Assembly: GCA_045580165.1 (NCBI GenBank)
Contig: JAZNNG010000077.1
Location: forward strand, 12,163 to 76,162
DNA: 64,000 nucleotides
Direction: 5' to 3'
DNA from: UBA4717 sp045580165
GTDB lineage: Bacteria > Bacillota > Clostridia > Oscillospirales > CAG-272
This document shows positions 42,509 through 52,212 of the stretch, piece by piece (positions within the stretch are counted from its first letter, which is position 1; each line of letters begins with the position of its first letter). Position numbers and translations under genes: made by a program. A model generated the notes under the pieces. That model worked only from the letters and a program-made list of their open reading frames with translations, was not told where the DNA came from and searched no databases.

Positions 42509-44512
42509 TTATTCAACTGTACCGTTGTTGGTGGTGTCGGTTTCACTAACGTCACCGACAGGTTCATCCTTCGTCGTTGCCTCTTCATTTTTGGCATTCG
42601 CCTTGGATTCTGCCGCTTCTTTAGCACGAAGATTTTCAAGCTCACTCTTTTTGCGCTTTTCGGATTTCATTTCCTCAAGCTCCTCAAAGGTTGGGTTTCC
42701 ATTCATGGCTTCATTGAACTGACCTTCATCCATGGTTTCATATTTTATAAGAAACTCTGCAATAAAGTCGAGCTTATCTCTGTGCTCTTCAAGGACGGAC
42801 TTGGCTCTTTCGTAAGCTGCTGAGATTATACGCTTGATTTCATTGTCAATAGAGGATGCCGTAGACTCTGAGTAATTCTTCGTATTGCTGAAATCTCGTC
42901 CGAGGAATACCTCGTCGTTACCGTGCTCTGAACCGTAAACGATGGGGCCGAGCAGATCACTCATACCGTATTTGGTAACCATATTGCGAGCGATATTTGT
43001 TGCTCTTTGGATATCGTTGGATGCGCCGGTAGAAATATCTCCGAGAACGATTGATTCTGCAACGCGTCCGCCGAGAAGCGTAACGATTTCATTCTGCATA
43101 TCGGTCATAGACATATACGATCTGTCTTCAACGGGAAGAGAGAGAGTATATCCGCCTGCTCTGCCACTTGCTATTATTGAAATTTGATGGACGGGGAAAT
43201 CGGGCTGAACGAATTTGGTAACAACAGCGTGTCCCGCTTCGTGGAATGCGGTAAGTCGCTTTTCCTTTTCGCTAATAACCTTTGAGGTCTTCTGAGGACC
43301 TACCATACATTTGATGGTCGCATCCTCGATATCGTTCATACCGATAAGGTGCTTACCGCGTCTTGCGGCGAGGAGCGCAGCTTCGTTAAGAACGTTTGCA
43401 AGGTCTGCTCCCGTAAATCCGACCGTAGTTTTTGCCACAACCTCGAGGTCAACGTCTTCTTCAAGAGGCTTATTTTTTGCATGTACCTTAAGAATAGCGT
43501 GTCTGCCGCGAGTATCGGGATAATCAACGGTAACTTGTCTATCGAAACGACCGGGTCTGAGGAGAGCAGGGTCAAGTATGTCGGGACGGTTAGTTGCCGC
43601 GATTACTATTATTCCTGTATGTGAACCGAATCCGTCCATTTCAACAAGGAGCTGGTTGAGAGTCTGTTCGCGTTCGTCGTGACCGCCGCCGAGACCTGCG
43701 CCTCTGTGACGACCTACTGCGTCGATTTCGTCGATGAAAATAATACTTGCAGGATGCTTTCTTGCTGTGTCAAACAAATCTCTTACTCTCGATGCACCGA
43801 CACCTACGTACATTTCTACAAAGTCAGAACCTGAGATAGAGAAGAACGGAACGCCTGCTTCGCCTGCTACGGCCTTTGCAAGAAGCGTCTTACCTGTACC
43901 GGGAGGGCCAACGAGAAGGACGCCGTGAGGAATTTTAGCACCAAGCTTCATAAATCTCTGGGGATCTTTAAGATAATCCACGATTTCCTTAAGCTCTTCC
44001 TTTTCCTCGTCAGCACCTGCTACGTCATTGAAAGTGACCTTATTTTTGTCATCCGTTATAATTCTCGCTCTGGATTTGCCGAAAGAATTGATTTTGCTTC
44101 CGCGACCACCCGACTGATTCATCATAAAGAACCAGAAAAATACGAACAGGAGTATAACGACTACATAGGGGATGAACATAAACCACCAAGGCATATTGAC
44201 CGGCGGCTCAATGTCATAGCTCTCGATGATTCCGCTTTCAACCTGTGAATCAATAAGCTCTCCGTACTTATCCATGAAATCAGAATAGTCTCTGAGAACG
44301 TATGTCAAAACACGGTTATCCTTGGTATGGATTTTGATCTCATCGGTATTGGAGATCTGGAATTTGGTGACCTCTTCATTTTTGAACATCTGAATTATGT
44401 CACTGTATTCAAGAGGCTCTGTGCCGGGATCGGAAAGTATGAGAGCTGAAACCGTAAGTATTACTGCAATAAGTATTCCGTAAAACAGTAATATCTTCAT
44501 ATTGTTTTTCAT
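42509..44512 (-). CDS. ftsH: ATP-dependent zinc metalloprotease FtsH
   Basis: A 667-residue membrane AAA protease that degrades unassembled or regulatory membrane proteins. Membrane segments are at about 7-26 and 109-130 with an extracytoplasmic domain between. The AAA module has Walker A GPPGTGKT (202-209), Walker B IIFIDEIDAVGRHRG and the SRH region ATNRPDILDPALLRPGRFDRQ. The zinc site is HEAGH (424-428). The acidic, Glu/Lys/Thr-rich tail after about 610 is unusually long and low in complexity. It is last in the operon, 29 bases after hpt. MKILL at residue 5 is an alternative start. Confidence 0.97.
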   Translation of the reverse strand: MKNNMKILLFYGILIAVILTVSALILSDPGTEPLEYSDIIQMFKNEEVTKFQISNTDEIKIHTKDNRVLTYVLRDYSDFMDKYGELIDSQVESGIIESYDIEPPVNMPWWFMFIPYVVVILLFVFFWFFMMNQSGGRGSKINSFGKSRARIITDDKNKVTFNDVAGADEEKEELKEIVDYLKDPQRFMKLGAKIPHGVLLVGPPGTGKTLLAKAVAGEAGVPFFSISGSDFVEMYVGVGASRVRDLFDTARKHPASIIFIDEIDAVGRHRGAGLGGGHDEREQTLNQLLVEMDGFGSHTGIIVIAATNRPDILDPALLRPGRFDRQVTVDYPDTRGRHAILKVHAKNKPLEEDVDLEVVAKTTVGFTGADLANVLNEAALLAARRGKHLIGMNDIEDATIKCMVGPQKTSKVISEKEKRLTAFHEAGHAVVTKFVQPDFPVHQISIIASGRAGGYTLSLPVEDRSYMSMTDMQNEIVTLLGGRVAESIVLGDISTGASNDIQRATNIARNMVTKYGMSDLLGPIVYGSEHGNDEVFLGRDFSNTKNYSESTASSIDNEIKRIISAAYERAKSVLEEHRDKLDFIAEFLIKYETMDEGQFNEAMNGNPTFEELEEMKSEKRKKSELENLRAKEAAESKANAKNEEATTKDEPVGDVSETDTTNNGTVE

Positions 44513-44541
44513 ATAAAAAGGTACCTCGTAAATATTATATG

Positions 44542-45084
44542 TTATTTTGTATATACTTCAGGCTTAAGGACTCCTATATAGGGAAGAGCTCTGTATGACT
44601 CGTCGAAGTCAAGCCCGTATCCTATCACGAACTCATCGGGAACGATCTTGCCGCAATAATCCGGAGCAAAGTCTACCTCGCGTCTTGACGGCTTGTCAAG
44701 CATCGTGCATGTCTTGACACTGCGTGCACCCTTGAGCTTGAGATAATCGACAAGATACGAAAGCGTACGTCCGCTGTCGATTATGTCTTCAACGATAAGA
44801 ATATCGAGGCTTGAGAGATCTTTGCGGTGAAGATCAAGGACGATATTTACCGTTCCGCTTGTTTTTGAACCGCTTCCGTAAGAAGAAACCTTCATAAAAT
44901 CAATTTCAGTCGGAATTGAAATATTCTTCATAAGGTCGCCCATAAAAACTACCGCGCCCTTAAGGATGCAAAGCAAAAGAAGCTTTTTGTCCCTATAATC
45001 ATTGTTTATCTCGCTTGCAAGCCTTTTAATGATTTCATTGATTTCGTCCTCTGAAACCAAAACCTTTAATACGTCGCTATGCAT
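44542..45084 (-). CDS. hpt: Hypoxanthine phosphoribosyltransferase
   Basis: A 180-residue purine salvage enzyme that makes IMP/GMP from hypoxanthine/guanine and PRPP. The PRPP loop is DILIVEDIIDSGRTLSYL, the flexible loop region is FMKVSSYGSGSKTSGTVN, and the purine-site DEFVIGYGLDFDE is near the C-terminus. Encoded between tilS and ftsH, the classical Firmicute order tilS-hpt-ftsH. AGGAG lies before ATG 45084. Confidence 0.96.
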   Translation of the reverse strand: MHSDVLKVLVSEDEINEIIKRLASEINNDYRDKKLLLLCILKGAVVFMGDLMKNISIPTEIDFMKVSSYGSGSKTSGTVNIVLDLHRKDLSSLDILIVEDIIDSGRTLSYLVDYLKLKGARSVKTCTMLDKPSRREVDFAPDYCGKIVPDEFVIGYGLDFDESYRALPYIGVLKPEVYTK

Positions 45085-45102
45085 TTTTATCTCCTATTGT
45101 GA

Positions 45103-46515
45103 TTATTTGTTGTCTTTGTTATATGAGTAAAGCAGAATTTCTGCATCTTCGCCCGCTTTTGAGTACGTCCCGGTCCTTGATCTTGCGCCCGGCACCCAAA
45201 GTATACCGTCTTCATCACGAAAAATCGGCAAAGAAGCTCGTCTTTCGAGATCCGGTTCGATTTCGTTCAAAAGCTTTTTTAGCTTTCTGTTTACTCCGTT
45301 TATGTTGACTGCGTCGCCGGAGTGCCTTGAAGTTGCGAACAAAGCACCTTTAATTTTAGCAGAATAAATAGGTGTCTGTGTTGATATTTTGTAAATATTT
45401 TCAAATTCCGAAATGTTTTTTACATCGGTTGAATTGTATCTGCCGATCACACCGTTTGGAATTTTTGTGATCCCCGTGCTGACTGCAACACAGTAGGTAG
45501 AAGATACAAGCGAGCCCTTTTCCTTTAACGTAAGTCGGCCACTCTCGATTCTTGCGCAAAATTCACCCGTAAAATGAAATTCCGAATGCTTTATTGCCGA
45601 CTCGCAAAGCTCAATTATTCCGCGTACGTGCTTTTCTTCAAGTAAAACGCCGACCGATACTTTAACGAATTCAAAAATGATGCGCCTTTTAAGCGAAGGA
45701 TGTGCTGTATTGAGCTCTGTAAGCTTGATACCGTCTGCGTCCGAGTGAGTCTTTAGAAAATTCTTGGCGCATTGACTTATGAACTGTTCGTCCTCGGTTA
45801 GATTTTCCGTCATGCGAGAAATTGCCGCAGGCAGGGAAGGATTGATGCCCTTTAAGATTGGTATAAGATCGTGACGTATCCTGTTTCTTGTATAAGCAGT
45901 ATCGATATTTGTGCTGTCAGTTATATATTCTATGCAGTTTTCGTCACAATAACCGAGTATATCGTCTTTACTGCTGAGAATTATCGGTCTGATCACGTTT
46001 TCACGCATCGGTTTGATCCCACAGAGTCCGTTAAGCGCCGTGCCTCTCGTCATATTAAATATAACGGTTTCGGCGTTGTCGTCTGCGTTGTGAGCTGTAG
46101 CAACGAATGTTGGAAGCCCGTTCTTTGAAACTTCAGCCGCATATTTTGCGAACTCGCTATATCTTACGTTTCTTGCAGCTTCTTCAATACCCGTTTTGTT
46201 TTCTTTGGAAAGTGCGGGAACGTCTATTCGACGCGACTTAAAGGGTATTTCTCTGATTTCACAGACCCTTTTGCAGAAGTCTTCATCTCTGTCAGCTTCC
46301 TTGTGTCTTATCAGATGATTTATGTGAATTGCGTATAGATTATAGCCTAATTCAGACGCATGCGTATGCGCAAGATGAAGTAAAGCCGATGAATCCGCAC
46401 CGCCGGAAAAACCAACTATAAGGTTGAAATTTTCGGGCAGAGCGAAACGCTTCATCATTTTGAGAAACTGCGAGGTTACAGAGCTTGTGAATTTATTCTC
46501 CACCTTGAATTTCAT
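45103..46515 (-). CDS. tilS: tRNA(Ile)-lysidine synthase
   Basis: A 470-residue N-type ATP pyrophosphatase that converts C34 of tRNA-Ile2 (CAU) to lysidine, changing its identity from Met to Ile. The PP-loop is IVGFSGGADSSALLHLA; TAHNADDNAETVIFNMTRGT and the DSTNIDTAYTRNRIRHDLIP block are also diagnostic. A C-terminal TilS domain is present. ATG 46515 overlaps the end of dnaB by 23 bases and has AAAAGG directly adjacent; the start could instead be ATG at about 46458, near MKRFALPENFN. Upstream of hpt, 18 bases apart. Confidence 0.92.
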   Translation of the reverse strand: MKFKVENKFTSSVTSQFLKMMKRFALPENFNLIVGFSGGADSSALLHLAHTHASELGYNLYAIHINHLIRHKEADRDEDFCKRVCEIREIPFKSRRIDVPALSKENKTGIEEAARNVRYSEFAKYAAEVSKNGLPTFVATAHNADDNAETVIFNMTRGTALNGLCGIKPMRENVIRPIILSSKDDILGYCDENCIEYITDSTNIDTAYTRNRIRHDLIPILKGINPSLPAAISRMTENLTEDEQFISQCAKNFLKTHSDADGIKLTELNTAHPSLKRRIIFEFVKVSVGVLLEEKHVRGIIELCESAIKHSEFHFTGEFCARIESGRLTLKEKGSLVSSTYCVAVSTGITKIPNGVIGRYNSTDVKNISEFENIYKISTQTPIYSAKIKGALFATSRHSGDAVNINGVNRKLKKLLNEIEPDLERRASLPIFRDEDGILWVPGARSRTGTYSKAGEDAEILLYSYNKDNK

Positions 46516-47863
46516 CCTTTTGAAGTGTAAGGAACTTGGTATATTTACCTATCCATTTCATTTTTACCGTATCGGTAGATCCGTGCCTGTTCTTTGCAAC
46601 GATAACTTCAGCCACGTTCTGATCCTGCTCCTTGTCGGTGTTATAATACTCACTACGATAAAGGAACATAACAACGTCTGCGTCCTGCTCGATAGATCCC
46701 GAATCACGAAGGTCGGAAAGCATAGGCTTTGCATCCTTTCTTTGCTCGGCGCCACGCGAAAGCTGAGCGCAGCATACTATCGGAATTTCAAGCTCTTTGG
46801 CGAGAAGCTTCAGATCTCTTGAAATTGCGGCTACCTCTTGAACTCTGTTTTCAGACTTTCTGTCAGACTGCATAAGCTGAAGATAGTCGATTACAACAAG
46901 ACCAAGGTTGTCTATTTTGCGAAGCTTGGCTTTCATTTTTGCGACAGACATACCGCTGGTGTCGTCTATATAAATATTACATTTACTGAGCTGACCTGCA
47001 GCATGGGTGAGCTTCACCCAATCTTCTTTTTCTATTTTACCGGAACGCAACGCATAGCTGTCCACCAAAGCTTCACTCGATAACATTCTGAGCACGAGCT
47101 GCTCTGCCGACATTTCAAGGCTGAATACGCATACCGCCTTACCCGTACCGTTTGATGATACCTGTGACGCAATGTTGAGCGCAAAGCTCGTTTTGCCCAT
47201 ACCGGGACGTGCGCCGATAAGTATAAAGTCGCCGGGGCCCATCCCGACAAGGACTCTGTCAAGGTCGGAATATCCGGTTTTTGTACCTGTAGCACCTTCC
47301 TCACTTTGAGAAAGCCGCCTTAAATTGGTAAGAGTAGATACAAGCACGTCCTTTATGTGAATGTAGTCGTTTTTGTCGTTCGTCTGGATGAGTCTGAAGA
47401 ATTTATCTGCCGACTCGTGAAGCACGTCGTTGACGTCGTCATAAGCGCCCGTAAGAACGGTATCTGAAACCTCCTCGGAAGCTTCAAGAAGCATACGCAA
47501 AAGGCTGTTTTCTCTGACTATCTGAGCATAATCCTTAATGTTTTTTGCGGAGGGAACCACTTGTGCAATAAGCTTTATGTACTCGCTTATATCCTTGTTT
47601 TGGAGAACACCGTTCTTTTTAAGAGCCTCTATAAGAGTAACGACGTCGATGCTTTTACTGTTTATAAACAGTTCGCTCATCGCAAGATAAATCTTTGCGT
47701 GGTCGTCAATATAAAAGTCCGACGAGGTGATTATCTCCGTTATTTCCTCGATAGATCTCGGGTCGATAAGTATCGAACCGAGGACTGATTGCTCAGCCTC
47801 AAGAGAGAATGGGACCTTCCTCTCGGAAACACTCGGCGTTTTGCTAAAATCTGCGGAATTCAT
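46493..47863 (-). CDS. dnaB: Replicative DNA helicase DnaB
   Basis: A 456-residue hexameric helicase. The N-terminal collar domain starts PFSLEAEQSVLGSILIDPRSIEEI. The RecA-like domain has Walker A GARPGMGKTSFALNIA, followed by SLEMSAEQLVLRMLSSEA, Walker B LVVIDYLQLM, CCAQLSRGAEQRKDAKPMLSDLRDSGSIEQDADVVMFLYR and a C-terminal Arg finger region. Follows rplI by 18 bases, the common rplI-dnaB arrangement. Confidence 0.98.
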   Translation of the reverse strand: MNSADFSKTPSVSERKVPFSLEAEQSVLGSILIDPRSIEEITEIITSSDFYIDDHAKIYLAMSELFINSKSIDVVTLIEALKKNGVLQNKDISEYIKLIAQVVPSAKNIKDYAQIVRENSLLRMLLEASEEVSDTVLTGAYDDVNDVLHESADKFFRLIQTNDKNDYIHIKDVLVSTLTNLRRLSQSEEGATGTKTGYSDLDRVLVGMGPGDFILIGARPGMGKTSFALNIASQVSSNGTGKAVCVFSLEMSAEQLVLRMLSSEALVDSYALRSGKIEKEDWVKLTHAAGQLSKCNIYIDDTSGMSVAKMKAKLRKIDNLGLVVIDYLQLMQSDRKSENRVQEVAAISRDLKLLAKELEIPIVCCAQLSRGAEQRKDAKPMLSDLRDSGSIEQDADVVMFLYRSEYYNTDKEQDQNVAEVIVAKNRHGSTDTVKMKWIGKYTKFLTLQKDEIQGGE

Positions 47864-47881
47864 ATATTTATCCCTTCAAAA

Positions 47882-48331
47882 TTACTTAATGTTAGAAACT
47901 ACAACGTTTAGCTTTCCGATAACCTCTGAATAAAGCTTGACATCAATTGTGTATGAGCCGTAGCTTTTAATGGGCTCGTCAAGAAGGATTTTCTTTTTAT
48001 CAATAGAAATACCTGTAGACTTTTCAAGCTCCTCTGCAATATCCTTTGATGTGACCGAGCCAAAGAGTCTGCCGTCGGGTCCCGCCTGAAGCATCAGCTT
48101 TACTACAACGGGAGCAAGCTTTTCGGCAAGCTTTTTTGCTTCCTCGCGCTCAACCTCAATTTTGTGCTTCTGTGCTGCCTCTTTATTTTTTATATCGTTA
48201 AGTGCCTTACTGTCTGCAACGACTGCAAGTCCCTTAGGGAACAGGAAGTTGCGTGCATAACCGTCTGATACGTTGATTATCTGACCCTTTTTGCCCTGAG
48301 CCTTAACGTCTTGTGTGAGAATTACTTTCAT
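47882..48331 (-). CDS. rplI: 50S ribosomal protein L9
   Basis: A 149-residue two-domain ribosomal protein. MKVILTQDVKAQGKKGQIINVSDGYARNFLFPKGLAVVA is the rRNA-binding N-domain; a long charged helix (about 41-75) joins it to a C-domain with QAGPDGRLFGSVTSKDIAEEL. Sits between gdpP and dnaB. Confidence 0.98.
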   Translation of the reverse strand: MKVILTQDVKAQGKKGQIINVSDGYARNFLFPKGLAVVADSKALNDIKNKEAAQKHKIEVEREEAKKLAEKLAPVVVKLMLQAGPDGRLFGSVTSKDIAEELEKSTGISIDKKKILLDEPIKSYGSYTIDVKLYSEVIGKLNVVVSNIK

Positions 48332-48364
48332 TGTTTTACTCCAATCCTTAAGATTAATAATTTG

Positions 48365-50392
48365 TTATTTCTTTGTATTTGTACTGTCGATATATCCGTC
48401 GATCTGCTCCTTAAGGGCAATGAGCGTCTGATCGAGAGTTGCATCCTTGATTTGAGCGCCTGCAGACTCGTAATATCCGCCGCCGCCCACGCCTTCAATG
48501 ATAGAGGCAACGTTGATCTTTCCTGCAGAACGTGCTGATATGTGGATTATATTGTTGATTTCAAAAACTGCAAACGATGCGTGAACACCCTTCAGGTCAA
48601 GCAAAATATCAGCAACTCTTGCCGCAGTGATTTTGTCGTCCGGGTTGTCCGATGCTCTGAGAGCCGCAATAGCAAAATGCTCTCGGTAAATTTTAGCATC
48701 TGCCGCGCAAACGGCAGAGCGTTTGTAATCGTCGAGGGAGCTTTCGAAAAGCACCTGCGCTTCCGCAGGGCTTGCGCCCTCGCAACGCAAGTATTGAGCC
48801 GCGCTGAAGGTTCTGATACCCGTGTTTCTCGTAAACTGCTTTGTATCGAGGATGATACCCGACATAAGAAGGAGTGCTTCCTTCGGGGGGAGGGTGCCGA
48901 GCGTCAACGTGTGCTCGAGGAATTCCGCGACAAGCTCTGACGCGGAGGATGCGTAAGGCTCAATGTATTCGATTTCCGTCTTATAGACTGGTACGTCCTT
49001 TGCTTTGTGCTTGCTGTGGTGGTCGATTATTATAAGCTTACCGCTATTTGCCGCAACGTCCTGTGACTCGAATCTGAGCGCATTGTTAGCATCAACTACA
49101 ATGGCAAGTGAGTCACTTCTGACCAGATCCTGGGCGCTTACCGAATCGATGAACCAGGCATTATATTCGTCTGATGACAGATAGTCAAGGCATAGCTTTG
49201 TGTTTATGCTTTCCTTGTCAATGATGATCTTGGGAGTCTGTCCGCAGCTTACCGCGAGACGCGCCATACCAACGCACGCGCCTATTGAATCGTAGTCGGG
49301 GTTTTTGTGACCCATTATAAGCACGTTTCCTGCGGATTTCATCATTTCGCATATTCTTGCAGCAGTCATCCTTGCCCTTACCTGGGTCGATTTAGACGTA
49401 GTCTTGACTCTTCCGTCAAACGAAACGTTCTCGTTACCGTTGTTATAAACGGCAGTATCTCCACCACGCTTTAGTGCAAACTCAAGTGCGGCTCGAGCGC
49501 CGTTTTCTTTCTGTGCAAGAGTGCCGGGGAAGCGCGCAGCGCCGATCGATATAGTAAGCGACAGATTGGTTTCGCCAACTTTAATCTCGTGTATCTTCTC
49601 ACGGATCCTGAACTTGTCCTCAATAAATCTGTCGAGATATCGCGATTCAAAAACGAAGATATATTTGTTCTTTTCGAATTCCTTGATTATTCCGCCAACC
49701 TCGGACGCCCATTCCTTGAGGGTGACCTCTACCTGATGGGAAGCTTCGCGCGTTTTTTCGTTAACGGCCTGACTGAGCTCATCAAGGTTATCTACAAGAA
49801 TGTAAGCAACTACCGTTTGCTCATCCACAATACGCTTGTTAAGCTTTACATAGTCGGTTCTTTCGTTCCAAATTGTGATGTAATACGGACTGTGCTGAGC
49901 TTCTATTCTGTAGCCTTTGATGTTAAAAACCTTATTAAAAGCTGTGGCTTCAACGCCCTCGTTTGCTTCGCTTGCTACTATCGTACCAATATCCGTATTG
50001 CATATTTCCTCAATGTTTTTCGGGAACTGAGCACCGCTTTTAATGGGAACGTGTCTGTAAAGCGAATCGTTGCAGTAAATTATTTTGCCCGATTCAGAGC
50101 ATATAAGAATAGGGAGGTATAGCTCCTTGATAAACTGAAGTGTTATATTCTGGAGAATAGGGTCGTTAAGGTCGCCCGATTTTCCCGTAAACTTCAGACA
50201 GAAGAATTCATAAAGCTTGTCGGAAATCAACCATAAAGCGGCGTTTAAAGCAAACATTACGATTGCAAGAAGGAATACGTTCATTTCCTTTGAACGTGAC
50301 ATTGCGGCAAAAATTACAAACACCGCAAGGGTAAGAGCCGGCTTTATCAAAAGCTTTACATTAACTTTTTTGTTTTCTTTATTTTTGATCAT
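48365..50392 (-). CDS. gdpP: Cyclic-di-AMP phosphodiesterase GdpP (DHH family)
   Basis: A 675-residue membrane-bound regulator that hydrolyses c-di-AMP. Two N-terminal membrane helices (about 15-32 and 38-57) precede a PAS-like domain (about 80-180), a degenerate GGDEF domain (about 195-320) lacking the GGDEF sequence, and the DHH domain with GHKNPDYDSIGA (361-372) and DHHSKHK. The DHHA1 end has GGGGYYESAGAQI. All DHH metal ligands appear intact. ATG 50392 follows AGGAGG and overlaps yybS by 14 bases. Confidence 0.95.
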   Translation of the reverse strand: MIKNKENKKVNVKLLIKPALTLAVFVIFAAMSRSKEMNVFLLAIVMFALNAALWLISDKLYEFFCLKFTGKSGDLNDPILQNITLQFIKELYLPILICSESGKIIYCNDSLYRHVPIKSGAQFPKNIEEICNTDIGTIVASEANEGVEATAFNKVFNIKGYRIEAQHSPYYITIWNERTDYVKLNKRIVDEQTVVAYILVDNLDELSQAVNEKTREASHQVEVTLKEWASEVGGIIKEFEKNKYIFVFESRYLDRFIEDKFRIREKIHEIKVGETNLSLTISIGAARFPGTLAQKENGARAALEFALKRGGDTAVYNNGNENVSFDGRVKTTSKSTQVRARMTAARICEMMKSAGNVLIMGHKNPDYDSIGACVGMARLAVSCGQTPKIIIDKESINTKLCLDYLSSDEYNAWFIDSVSAQDLVRSDSLAIVVDANNALRFESQDVAANSGKLIIIDHHSKHKAKDVPVYKTEIEYIEPYASSASELVAEFLEHTLTLGTLPPKEALLLMSGIILDTKQFTRNTGIRTFSAAQYLRCEGASPAEAQVLFESSLDDYKRSAVCAADAKIYREHFAIAALRASDNPDDKITAARVADILLDLKGVHASFAVFEINNIIHISARSAGKINVASIIEGVGGGGYYESAGAQIKDATLDQTLIALKEQIDGYIDSTNTKK

Positions 50393-51374
50393 GTTTTGCC
50401 TCCTCATTTTTTTGGAGATTGCTATACTTAAATGAATATTTTACTCCGGAGAGAGCAAGGTAAAAGATAAATATGGGGAACGCGCCGAATATTGACGAAA
50501 TGAAAGCGAGAATCAGTACAAAGGGACTTGAATGCTCAACCTTGAATTTGATCGTCAGAATATAATAAATTCCCGAAAAGATAAGCACGGGTGTGAGAAT
50601 AAGAAGAAGATTCTGAGCGAGCATACTGTTATATTTTATGGTTTCGGAAGGAGCTTTAATGAACAATGTAAACGCAAGCGAAATAACGTAGACCGATGAG
50701 GTTATTCTCGAAGGCATAACGTCAAATAAGCTTCCGTTATACACCTCTGAATTTGCTCCGGTGATCTTAAAGGTGAGTGCCGTAGCTATATAGATAAAGC
50801 ATGATTCAACAACTGTTGAGGAGATATACGTTCCCACAGCCAGCACCTTGAGGATCGATGACACATATTCCGTGCTTGAATAGCTATTGCCCATTATTGC
50901 GGAATATGCTTCCATCAATTGCTGAGCGTTTTCATCAATGCTCGAAGATATTGCTTGCAGCTCATCTTTAAACGAAAAACTGCCTGTTGTAATCAAAACC
51001 GTTATAACGTATGCTAAAATACAGTAAAGCAAGTAAGAAACGGTAATGGAAACAATAACCGAAATCGGCTTACTTTTGTTTCTGAACGCAAAGCCGGCAG
51101 TGAGTGCAGGAAGCAAAAACGCAATCGCATTAATTGCAGAAATGGGATTTTCAAAAAATAATACTGCTAAAAAAATGAGCGTTGCGGGTATAAGAGAATA
51201 AATTCCCGTGTAAAACACTACGTAGCTGAAGCAAGCAACGGATATAGCAACAGAAACCAAAGAAACGAACGGTACAAAGGATACTCGAGTGAGAAGAACG
51301 GCGAAAATGCCTGCAAGCAAAACGATTATAAGCTTTATAATCGGTATTTTTTTGTCCGATAGAAGTAAGTTCAT
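50379..51374 (-). CDS. YybS family membrane protein (DUF2232)
   Basis: A 331-residue protein with about eight membrane segments. It is the usual neighbour of gdpP in Firmicutes. Function is unknown, though the fold resembles energy-coupling-factor S components. It heads the yybS-gdpP-rplI-dnaB-tilS-hpt-ftsH run. A TATAAT-rich stretch lies about 50 bases upstream, without a convincing -35 box. GAGGAAA precedes ATG 51374. Confidence 0.85.
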   Translation of the reverse strand: MNLLLSDKKIPIIKLIIVLLAGIFAVLLTRVSFVPFVSLVSVAISVACFSYVVFYTGIYSLIPATLIFLAVLFFENPISAINAIAFLLPALTAGFAFRNKSKPISVIVSITVSYLLYCILAYVITVLITTGSFSFKDELQAISSSIDENAQQLMEAYSAIMGNSYSSTEYVSSILKVLAVGTYISSTVVESCFIYIATALTFKITGANSEVYNGSLFDVMPSRITSSVYVISLAFTLFIKAPSETIKYNSMLAQNLLLILTPVLIFSGIYYILTIKFKVEHSSPFVLILAFISSIFGAFPIFIFYLALSGVKYSFKYSNLQKNEEAKHDQK

Positions 51375-51466
51375 TGTTTTCCTCGATTGATACGCATATT
51401 TATATTATTTTATTATAATATTATATACTAAAAGGAGTCTAAAAGAAAATTTTTTGTTAACATTAA

Positions 51467-51495
51467 AAGCAGACGTCATATAAACGTCTGCTTCT
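51467..51495 (-). terminator. Terminator of unknown membrane protein gene
   Basis: AAGCAGACGT/ACGTCTGCTT with loop CATATAA; on the minus strand it is followed by TTAATG. It separates this gene from the yybS operon. Confidence 0.7.
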
Positions 51496-51497
51496 TG

Positions 51498-52046
51498 TCA
51501 TTTTCTAGGCCCTTTGCTGAGTCCGAGAAACACCAAAATTCTGAAATTTTTGCTTCCTGCATAATAAGATAGTCCCGATACTGCTATCGCAGGTAAAACG
51601 AAAGCCGCAAGTACTATAAACTTATGAATATGCGCCTCGAACAGTGTAAAGAAAGAGGCGTACATACCGTTAAGAAGGGTAGAGACAGTGTAAGCGGTAG
51701 CGCTTATGCCGGATGCCCATTCCCAAAAGCTTAAAAAGTAAAAGAATATATTAATAAACGATAAGATTATATATAGGCTGTTAGCCGCTACTCCGAGCAG
51801 CATGCCTTTGTAATCGCATCTATCCATCCTTCCGCCGTCGACCTTGATTTTGTCCTTGGCTCCGATTTCCCATCCTGTACAGTACACAAGATAGAGATAA
51901 AAGAGTGCCGACAAAAGCCCCGTTGCGATTTTCAGATCTGTTTTGAAGGTAGCAGCAAAGAGAAGGTGACCGAAAATCGTCATGCCGAGCTGGTTAACGA
52001 ACAGCTTAACGATAGAATCTGAATTGTTCTTGTAGAATGAAAACAT
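51498..52046 (-). CDS. Unknown membrane protein (182 aa)
   Basis: No family recognised. Five hydrophobic segments are visible (about 16-32, 40-57, 80-104, 108-130 and 142-163) and the C-terminus is basic (GLSKGPRK). A polar loop near residues 62-75 reads AKDKIKVDGGRMDRCD. It has its own promoter and terminator and lies between the replication/GdpP operon and a recombinase gene. GAGG lies 8-11 bases before ATG 52046. Confidence 0.65.
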   Translation of the reverse strand: MFSFYKNNSDSIVKLFVNQLGMTIFGHLLFAATFKTDLKIATGLLSALFYLYLVYCTGWEIGAKDKIKVDGGRMDRCDYKGMLLGVAANSLYIILSFINIFFYFLSFWEWASGISATAYTVSTLLNGMYASFFTLFEAHIHKFIVLAAFVLPAIAVSGLSYYAGSKNFRILVFLGLSKGPRK

Positions 52047-52070
52047 ATATATACCTCGTTTCTTTAGGTA

Positions 52071-52099
52071 ATTCTACACTAAGCGGTATTATTTTTCAA
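52071..52099 (-). promoter_or_regulatory. Promoter of unknown membrane protein gene
   Basis: Minus strand TTGAAA (52099-52094), 17-base spacer, TAGAAT (52076-52071). Confidence 0.7.
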
Positions 52100-52153
52100 G
52101 CGCGAAGTCTAAAAATTTACAGTTTATATAATTTTAGTTTTTATATTTCTTCC

Positions 52154-52182
52154 TTGACATGCACAAGGTAATTTATTATAAT
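52154..52182 (+). promoter_or_regulatory. Promoter of tyrosine recombinase gene
   Basis: TTGACA (52154-52159), 17-base spacer, TATAAT (52177-52182), 30 bases before ATG 52213. Confidence 0.9.
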
Positions 52183-52212
52183 TGAATCAGAAAACAGAAA
52201 GGAGGTGTCATT

